Assembly: GCA_949752745.1 (NCBI GenBank)
Contig: OX457028.1
Location: 25,174,927 to 25,238,926 of the forward strand
DNA from: Protula sp. h YS-2021
Taxonomy: Eukaryota; Annelida; Polychaeta; Sabellida; Serpulidae
Reading direction: 5' to 3'
DNA length: 64,000 bases
A model generated the notes under the pieces. The model had not been told where the DNA came from and did not search any database. It saw nothing but the letters and a program-made list of their open reading frames with translations. Made by a program: the position numbers and the translations under genes. Positions 53,621-64,000 of the stretch are shown piece after piece. Numbering within the stretch: position 1 is the stretch's first letter; every line of letters begins with the position of its first letter.

Positions 53621-54699
53621 GACGCCTGAAAACATTGATGATAATTCGCCGTCTAGACAGCAACAATAAAAGTGTGGTCACAACTCGGTCCCAATACCCC
53701 CAACCTTGGGTCATCCTTTCATGCAGGATATGTAGGAAGTCGATTCCCATGTATATCTTTGAAACAGGAATGCCCGGTGTAACAGTATATCTTGCCCTGT
53801 GTACAGCTTCCACCCCACCTGGTATTTTTTGCACCTGTTCAGCTTCCCCACCCACGCTAGCAACCCCCACCGTAATTTTTTTTCGGTTTTTTTTATGTCC
53901 CCTGTTCACCTTCCCCCAGCCATTCTAGCTTCCCCTATTTTTCTTCATTTATTTTTCTTTCTGCTGCTGAATTAAAGGCGCGATTGCAGCAGACCTCTAT
54001 CCTCCTTGTAATATCTGACTCTGTGATAACCAAAATTATTAAGATTAATCTGAGTGTTTAAGTCCCGTCGCATTTACCAATTGCAAAACATATCGCCGCT
54101 GTATGTAAATGAAACGAATCCACATCTCTTTTGTTTAATTTTTATTTAAGTATTATAACAGGCGATTTAAACAGCCAGATAAGAAATCTCGGGTAAGATC
54201 TAGTCCCGGCTGTAAATATAAATTGTAAGCTTTTTCGCTACCTGGTATAACTTTCTTAATGGAAGATAAAGTTGGAAATGCAACAAAGCGCTTTTTGGAT
54301 AATGTTGGTGTTATTTATGACAATCTTAGCGATCACAAGTATCCACATGGGCTCTCTAAAAATGCTAAAAAGAATATTAAAAGAAAAACAAAGAACTTTC
54401 TTATCAAAGATGCCTTTTTTATATTTATGTTTGAATTATGTTTAATATAGTCAATAAAGCCGTTTAAGGTAGTTTTATACAGTTCAAATGAGTCCATATA
54501 TTCACATAAAGAAATATTATCAAAATACATTTACACGCAAAAAAGTACGGGGGAGGGGGTAAATATACCGGGGGGGGGGGGGGGGTCCCTCCTCTCACGG
54601 GCGGAAGCTGTAGAGAGGGGGTAAGATTACACTGCGGACATTATGACCAGCCGAGATCTAATGAATCACGTATCAGTAGTGGGTTTGTATAATCGCCAG

Positions 54700-57639
54700 A
54701 AAGTGGTAGTCATGTTTCAAAAACCGGCTTTTGAAGATTACAAATTAGTACAAAATTTTAAAAGAATCCGGCCAAAATTGTTAGAAAAGAAGCATTTTAA
54801 AAATTGGCTGCTAATTCCTTTTTTTTTAATCTAAATTTTAAAATGCCCCTATTTAGCTAATTTCTGTCGAATTACCAAGAAAGTAACTTTTCAAGAGAAC
54901 GCCCGGTGAACATTTATGCAAATTTTGAAGGCAATCGATCAAAATGGCGGGAGACAAAGCATTACGAAAACTAACGACCAAAATATTATAAATGCCCCCC
55001 CCCCCCCCCCCCATTTAGCCAATTTTGGGCGGATTGAGAAAAAAGTAAATTTTCCACAGCGAATCAAATGGGGAGTAATCGTACAGAATTGGAAAGAAAT
55101 CCGATTAAAATTGTGGGAGAAGAAGCATTTTAAAAACCGACTACGAAAAATGCCCCCATTCAGCCAGTTTTGGTGGATCGCCAAAAAAGTAGCTTTTCAA
55201 GTGGACAGGCTAGTGAACATCTATGCAAAATTCTAAGGCAATCAATCAAAATTGCAAAAGAAAATCTTTTGAAAATTGGCTACCAAAAATTATAAATACC
55301 CTCATTTGGCCAATTTTTGATGGATCAACGAAAAATGAACTTTCAAGAGAGAGCAATCTAAGGAACATCGTACAAAATTGGAAAAAAATACTATCAAACT
55401 TGCTCGAGAAGAAGCATTTTGAAAATTTGCTTACCGAATTTTCACCCCCACCCCCCCCCCCCCAATTGGCCAATTTTTGGTGGATTGCCAAAAACCTTCA
55501 AGAAAGGCTTACTCAGTAAATATTTGTACAAAATTTAAAGGTAGTCTGATAAAAATCGTGGAAGAAGAAATATTTTGAAAATTGCTAAACAAACTATTTA
55601 AATCCCCCCCCCCCCCCGCCCCATTAAGCCAACTTCTGGCGGATCGTAAAAAAGTAACTTTTCAAGAGACAACCGCCTAGTGAATTTTTGCGCAAAATCA
55701 AAAGGCAATCCGATCAAAATTGTGAGAGGCAAAGCATTTTGAAAACTGGAAACTAACAAAAAATAAATGCTCCCATTTAATGGATTTTTGGTGGATCGCC
55801 AAAAAGAAGTGATTTTCAAAATAGGACAGTCCAGTGAACATATGCGCAAAATCAAAATGTGAAAGAAGAAACCTTTCGAAAATTGGCTACAACAAATTAA
55901 AAATGCCCGCCCCTTCCTTTGGTCAGTTTTTGGTGGATCGCCAACAAATTTCAAGAGAGGCATATCAAGTAAACATTCGTACCAAATTCAAAGATAATCT
56001 GATCCAAATCATCGGAATAGAAGCATCTTGAAAACTGCTAACCAAACAAGTATGTCAGTAAAACTGACTAAGTCCTCCCGCAGATGTGCAATCGCAGGAT
56101 TTCAATGCGACAAACACTCAAAGGATAGGTCAATTGTGCTGTAGTTTTAAAGTTTTCCCATTTTCTCAACTATATAGTCTTTGAATGTGCAATAGAACAA
56201 TTGAATCGCTGCTGTGGTTACGGAGATATGGCGCCGACAAACACCCATTGGATAGGTCAATTGTGTTGAATTTTCAAAGTTTTCCCCTTTTCCCAATTTT
56301 TGCGAAATTTTCCAAATAACTCCTCCTTGCACAGGTCCACTATATAGTCTTTGCATGTGCAAGAGAACAATTGATTCGCTTCAGTGGTTACGGAGATTAT
56401 TGCCGACATAAAAGAGTCGACGGACGGACGGATAGACCCGAATCCTATAGTCCACCGCTTCTCGCTACGAGGCGGCGGGGGACTAAAAATTATAAATGCA
56501 ACCCAGTAAGCCAATTTTTGGCGGACCGCCAAAAAAGGTAACTTTTCAGAAGGGGATCGCCCAGTGAACACTTATGAAAAATTTGAATGCAATCTGATCT
56601 AAATTGTGGAAGAAGCTCTTTGAAAATTGGCTGCCGACAATGTCCAATTCCCGCTAATTTGGCAAATGTTTGTGCGTCACCAAAAAATGTAACTTAGCGA
56701 GGACTGGCTACTTAACATTTATTCAAAATTTTAAGGCAATCCGATCACAATTGTGGAAGAAAAAAAACATTTGGACAATTTATTACGAAAAAATTTAAAA
56801 TCCCTTCATTCAGCCAGTTTTTGGTAGATCGGCCAAAAAGAAAATTTCAACAGAGAACCATCTAGGACACAATCGTTCAAAATTAGAAAGAAATCAAATT
56901 GTGGAAGAGAAGCATTTTGAAAAATAACTAATTTTTTTTAAATGTGCCCCATTTAGCCAATTATTGGCCCATCGACAAAAATGTAACTTTTCAAAAGCGG
57001 ACTGCCTTGTAAACATTCTTGCAAAATTTGAAGGAAATCCAAATTTTGGGGAAACCTCTCCTGGTAAACACTGATGAAAAATGTGAATGCAATCTGATGC
57101 AAATTGTGGAAGAAGCGCTTTAAAAATTCTATCCCCACCCCCTTCCTCCCCAAAAAGGTCCCTATTTGGTCAATTTTTCGTGGATCGCAAAAAAATTTCA
57201 AGAGAGGCCTATCCAGCAAACATTCGTATAAAATTTAAAAGGAATGCGATAAAAATTGTGGGCGTAGAAGTATTTTGAAAACTGGCTCCCAAACAATTGT
57301 AAATGCCCCCCCCCCCCCCCTTCTCAATTGGCCAATTTTTGGCGGAACACAAAAGAGCAGTTTTCAAGAGAGAACCGTCTAAGCAACAATCGTACAAAAT
57401 TGGAAAGAAATCCTATCCCAATTGTGGGAGACGAAGCATTTTGAAAACTGGTTATCAGTAAATTAAAAAATGCCAACCAATATGAAAACTGGCTACTATT
57501 ATATTAAAAAGTGCATACCATTTGGTAAATTTCTGGTGGATCGCCAAAACAAGTAATTTTTCAAGAGAACATTCGAACAAAATTTAAACATAATCCGATA
57601 AAAACTGAGGGAGAAAAAGCATTGTGAGTAAATATACAT

Positions 57640-57640
<1 letters not shown>
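54700..57640. repeat. Diverged satellite of ~150-bp units, about 16 copies
   Basis: A block of the form attgtggaagaagaagcatt, ttgaaaa, then a C-run, then ccaatttttggtggatcgcc, aaaaagtaacttttcaagag, then gtgaacat..gtacaaaatt, recurs at about 54776, 54935, 55090, 55238, 55384, 55545, 55706, 55850, 55998, 56590, 56745, 56890, 57100, 57250, 57410 and 57590, mostly 145-161 bp apart. 56040-56490 is a different insert with its own roughly 170-bp repeat (tatatagtctttg(a/c)atgtgca). Frames through the units look protein-like (WEKKHFKNRL) only because the repeat has few stops. More copies at 60000-60270. Confidence 0.8.
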
Positions 57641-59572
<1,932 letters not shown>

Positions 59573-59999
59573 AACATCTCCGCCCCTTTGTACCATCTCT
59601 TCACATCATCCACTTTGTTACAGCTTTTCACGAGTACTAGGTGTGTTAAAGGTCTGTATATCCTAAGCTTTAATACTTGATCTGCAATGGTGGACTGATA
59701 AAAATGATCAGTAATACAACAATAATGTCCGTGAACATTTGGTCTAGCGGTAAAAGCGCAGGTATTACAAAGGCGAAAGAAAAACCGACCAGTTTTGGCT
59801 AAATTTACATTTGGTAGAAAGCCTCATGACGTTGCTCTCATAAGCAATCGGGTTAGACCTGTGGCATGAACAGTATTGTTTGTGTTTCTCTTGAAGCTGT
59901 CAGTTTATTTGACCAGTTTTGGTCTTGACTGGCGTTTGTACTCACGGAACTACTTACGCTATTCTGCCTTCACGCATAACGACTGATGAAGAAACTTCA

Positions 60000-60310
60000 A
60001 ATAGGAGCGCCCTGCCCAATATTTTAGCTCATTTTGGTCAAATCGCTAAAAAAAACCACTTGCTTGATGTAGGAACTTGAGCCAGCCGTTCTTCTGGCCG
60101 GATGTTTAGGAAGAGTAGCATTTTTTGTTCTACTATTTCGGCCAATTTGGCTAAATAGCCAAAACAATGCAAGCTTTATGAAGGATTACCCAGGGAACAT
60201 TCCTGCCAAATTTTCAAAGCAATCGGACCAGAAATGTAGGAAGAGTAACATTCTGAAAAATGGTTCCCCCCCCCCCCACACACACACACATGTGTGTGTG
60301 TGTCTGTGTG
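60000..60310. repeat. Two further ~150-bp satellite-type units and an AC/TG tract
   Basis: gtttaggaagagtagcattt and tgtaggaagagtaacattct, each with a ggccaatttggctaaatagc or gggaacattcctgccaaatt block, follow the 54.7-57.6-kb unit. A run of C, then (AC)n-atg-(TG)n at 60271-60310, can form a hairpin. Confidence 0.6.
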
Positions 60311-60510
60311 TATATATAACGAACGGCGGATGTCCCATAAGGTATGCGTAAAGCTCACCAACGATAGTCAGCCAGACTGGTAACGTTATTAACAGATGCT
60401 ATCACTTCAATTAATCAGTATTACTCTCCAGTGATTGTTTTCATATTTCATATGAAGCTCAGTCCTGTGCTCACTCCCTGATCCCAATGGAATCTTCTTT
60501 CAACTAATCA

Positions 60511-62748
60511 TCACTTCTTTTTTGGAGACTTTTTCCGCGTGACGTAAGCATCGACCTCTGTGAGGTTATAATACTTGTCCCTCTTCTTCTGACTTTTTGA
60601 AACAGTCCCTCTCAGCATACTCTGAAGTTCTTCTGTCAACTCTCTGAAATCAGGACGGTCCTTTGGAAGGTCCCTCCAGCACGTTTGCATTACGGCAAAT
60701 CTAAAATATGAAACATAAACACAATAATCGTAATAAAACTTCAACAACCCCAAACAGCTTCTTTCAAATGACTTTACCTCTTATGTCGTTTCCTGAGGAA
60801 GGGTGTTTACTTTATATTTAAATTACTACGATCGTATTTTGAAGACTTTAGTGCGAAATAAACAATAGATGTTATAACGTGGTTCTTATGCACACTGTAA
60901 ATGTTAGGAATATGAAGGTGTAAATCAGAGTGCGAGCGATACATTTTTCATGTGTTTCCTTAAACTTGGATAAGACAAAAAAGGCCTGCAAGTTGGTGGA
61001 ATTCAAACGAGTTAATCGTCGGTTTAGGTTTCGGAAAAGGCTATTTGTACCGGGGTTTTAGTGGAGACTGTTGTTCTTGTGCTAATGAGCTTCAAGAAAA
61101 CTAAATGTTAAGTTCGCTTCGTTAGGTTTCGATGATAGAATTGGTACTACTCGAATGTTCACTGAGCGATGATATAATATCCTCGATAATACGAAACTGG
61201 GAGAGGCCATAGCGTTTTATGTTTCCTGGAATTATGCAAAAACAGCTCTAGAAATGCCCTGACTCGTAAGTAAACAACCACAAAAGGGAGACATTGAGTT
61301 ACTGACACTTCATCTGGACAAAACTGTGGTTTTTTGAGTCGGCCCCCTTCTTGGATGTGTTTGACAACTTCATGGTTTTCTTTCTCGTTGAAGGGCGTCT
61401 TGCCTCTGGTCATTATTTCCCACATCACAACACCGCAACTCCACTGTTTACCGAAAGAAATAAAAGTTAAATAAACTTCCTTCAAAAGTACTAAAAATAA
61501 AATGAAAACCATGAAAAAGTCCATTTTTGTCTGAAATAATACTTACACATCTACGCTAAAGAAGTAATGTTAATTTAAAAGTCATTTATTTCTGTCACTG
61601 ATAGTACTTTAAACATCTTCAGTTATAAATACACACACAGTTGATAAATAAGCCTAATCGCAGTCCCGTGCTTCTGGAGAATTTCGTTGGTGTCAGCCAA
61701 TCAAAACATGAATTAAAATGGGCTACGTCAGGAAAGTAATCTGGTCAACGGGGTGTGTATACTTCATAGAGAAAGAGATCCTGGCATTCAACTGCTACAA
61801 CGCTCATGGACAAGAGACAGGCAAATCCCGGGCCGGGTGGAAGGGGTGGGGAGGGGGGGGGGGACTCATCCCACTTGGTTACCATGCGTGTCCATGACTT
61901 TTTAAAACAACCCCCGCGGACTGCTATATTTGGAATAACACCTCTATATTTAACCAACCGCGGAGCACAGTTCCGAGACAACCCACTCCCATTTTTAGGT
62001 GAATCAACAACAAAAAGTCCTAATTCTGATTGCTTTCCTTTTTTATGTTATTTCGTCATCTTAATATCTACTGTAATGCATTAGAAATATATTTTGCAAT
62101 ACACAAGTGCTTTAACCGCTGGAGACTTACCACGTCAGTTTTTATTGTAAATATTTTTTCCCGTATGCTCTCCACTGCCATCCATCTGACCGGAAGTGGT
62201 TGGTCGAGATTCTCCATACGGTAATAATCGTCACGGAATATGTCACGTGATAAACCGAAGTCAGCTATTTTAATGATTTCGTTTTCATCGACCCTAGAAA
62301 ATCAGGTTGACTGGGTGCATAGATGTACAACAGTGAAATACTTTTTGAGGTTAGACTGTTTTTGCCTTGATATATATGCAGCTTTAAACGGAAAAAAATC
62401 ACATTTCAATCCTGTTGCTGGTACGAAATCTAGAGCCTCCAAATTAACTGGAAAATTGGCAGACATTTCTATCAAGATGTCAGTCTTGTAGCCACAAAAA
62501 TAGCTTGTCGAAAAAATGAAAAATCACCGTGTAGTTTGTAACCAGCCGAGACAAAATAAACAAAACGTTTAATAATTTAAAGCAATAGATAAGTAGTAAA
62601 TAGCAAAAGAGTAAATCTTGTTTCATAATTTTACAGACATGCAATTGCGTGTGGCTAAATCTCTGTGAACGAATCCCTGTTCAGACAGATAACACATCCC
62701 ATCCGCTATTTGACAGCAGTACGCCACCAAGTCCCGAACAACCATTTT
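60511..62748 (-). CDS. Receptor tyrosine kinase, last four exons (C-lobe and tail)
   Basis: Minus-strand exons 62748-62639, 62293-62131, 61443-61307 and 60700-60511 (stop TGA) join in phase to 199 residues. Sequence order: [11 protein letters not shown] (catalytic loop; the Met codon is split by the intron), then [17 protein letters not shown] (DFG and a tandem-Tyr activation loop), [10 protein letters not shown] (tyrosine-kinase-specific), [36 protein letters not shown] and [11 protein letters not shown]. The tail [20 protein letters not shown] has three Tyr; YYNL could bind Grb2 when phosphorylated. The donors used are GTCTGT, GTAAGT and GTCAGT. The TRG turn and RLKKPQ recall the Met/TAM group, but the subfamily is not settled. 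N-lobe, transmembrane and ectodomain exons must lie to the right of the window. Confidence 0.9.
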
Positions 62749-64000
62749 CTGTAACGTGCATTAAATCACCATTAATACTACAGTGTGTGGATTGTGAATT
62801 TATATACTAATTTCATTTTTTTTCCTAAGCAAATACAAATACTACAAATATGTGTAAATTAAAATGATTAAGAATCGCCTTGAAGAAAATTCAAATTTAG
62901 CATGGCCATCTAAGAGAGACACAAAAATACAGTGGAACGCTGAAAATGAGATGGGGAAATGAACTAGAATGGCTTTATTTACGAGGTGGTCTCACCTGCA
63001 GTATAGCCCTATACCCGCGATCTACTCTGTGATTTTTCTTCCCATTTATGTCCTATGAATCTTTGACCTTTTGAATTGTTCAGTAACACTAGAGCCTCAG
63101 AGAGACACGATTTCCCATATAACGAGGCTGTCCTATGAAATCGCTGCTGAAGTCGGTTTGTAAAGTGCCATACCATTGCCAGTTTCATCACGTTCTTTAT
63201 TTCCAATGCTAACAGAGTTTTAATTTTAAATTTCAACAAAAGCTAATTTTTATATGTAAAAAAAGTATTTTGGCAATTTTGAATATCTGTTTTACCGGTG
63301 TGTTATGCCAAAGCTTTACCAAATTTACTTTCATTTTGACAATTTTTCACGAACAACAATACGACGGAGCACACTTGCAATATGTAGCCTATCCATGTGC
63401 GAAATTTTAATAATCGAAAAAATAATCATTCATTTTATCATTATATCGTGAATCCGAATAAAAATACAAATTTGTACCCCTTCAATATGTGCTCTATTTG
63501 TGTGTGAAATTTCAAAATTATCCAAACTATGGTCTCATAGATATAGCCAAGACGCGACGTTCCTTAACATAGACAAAATTGTATGAATGCATTGTGTTTC
63601 TGTCTTTTTGACAATTTTTGCATGAATCGGAATAACAATGCAACCTTATACATCTTCAATATGTGTTTTATCTATTTATGAAATTTAAAAACAATCCAAT
63701 TCATAGTTTTAGAGACATAACCTTGACACGACATCGTAAATAAGCTGACTTCAAATAATTGACGAAAAAAACAGTCATTTTGACAATTTTTCATGCATCC
63801 GAACAAAAAAGGGACGCTCCACACCTTCAATATGGGCTTTGTCCGTGCGTTAAATTTCATAAAAAATCCGACCTTTAGATTCGGAAATGTAGCTCGGCCT
63901 CGCATGCGAGCAAACGGACATGACGGACAAACTCAAGACTATATCTCTCCGTTATACACAGGAGATAATAACCGCACCCCTGACTAAAAGGCCTGCTAAA
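62749..64000 (-). other. Intron of the receptor tyrosine kinase gene
   Basis: No kinase N-lobe exon (Gly loop, VAIK Lys or alphaC Glu) is recognisable on the minus strand before the window ends. A cagtggaacgctg motif at 62930 resembles a pogo/Tigger-type terminal repeat, without a clear partner. Confidence 0.55.
63330..63930. repeat. Diverged ~172-bp tandem repeat
   Basis: ttttgacaatttttcatgaa, tc(c/g)gaa(t/c)aa and cttcaatatgtg(c/t)t, then tatttgtg(t/a)gaaattt and tagttttagagacata, recur about 172 bp apart (for example 'gacaattttt' at about 63610 and 63781, with older copies before). It lies in the tyrosine kinase intron. Confidence 0.7.

Noticed and set aside
54916..57278. Reading frames such as WEKKHFKNRL in the 55-57-kb region as a repetitive protein gene
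   Set aside because: The frames change from unit to unit and stop often; both strands look equally open; the pattern is explained by the satellite.
59745..59775. TGGTCTAGCGGTAAAAGCGC, like a tRNA A box
   Set aside because: No B box at the right distance and no cloverleaf can be drawn.

Overview
The window is nuclear DNA of an animal, most likely a marine invertebrate and plausibly a mollusc. Both host genes are split by GT-AG introns, the sequence is AT-rich and full of microsatellites, and most of it is transposon debris: MULE, Tc1, DIRS, LINE, a tRNA-derived SINE and a Helitron-like element. The (ACRG)n microsatellite beside 180-bp tandem repeats resembles the bivalve 'pearl'/HINE layout. 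The assignment to mollusc is an inference; no species-specific marker is visible.

Layout. (1) 1-20160: a plus-strand multi-pass membrane protein gene, best matched to the Fuseless family, with five phase-compatible exons. Its 15.6-kb first visible intron holds a CGACGTCG-rich MITE, a solo DIRS terminus, a Tc1 pseudogene, a MULE pseudogene, a LINE pseudogene, a SINE and a HINE-like element. (2) 20161-30961: intergenic DNA with a run of MULE-type elements at 23.3-30.96 kb. Several have terminal inverted repeats (TIRs) built from short tandem motifs, and two have exact 9-bp target-site duplications. (3) 30962-38735: a nearly complete DIRS-type (tyrosine-recombinase) retrotransposon with gag, RT-RNase H and YR genes. 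It appears to carry an intron that gives Gag an alternative basic tail. (4) 38736-48990: no host gene seen; one MULE transposase pseudogene and repeats. (5) 49001-52990: decayed, rearranged DIRS remnants on the minus strand, including an internal deletion that brings gag next to RNase H. (6) 53-60.3 kb: MITE fragments and a long, diverged satellite of about 150 bp. (7) 60511-64000: the last four exons of a receptor tyrosine kinase on the minus strand; its N-lobe and ectodomain lie beyond the right edge.

How the parts relate. The two host genes flank a gene-poor interval colonised by mobile DNA. The mobile elements are mostly non-autonomous or broken; the DIRS element is the most intact, interrupted only at two poly-C runs. 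The strongest candidate for something new is the predicted DIRS splice that removes RT, RNase H and integrase and fuses Gag to a Lys/Arg/Gly-rich C-terminus. The second is the MULE group whose outer TIR tip is kept while the inner repeated motif differs from family to family.
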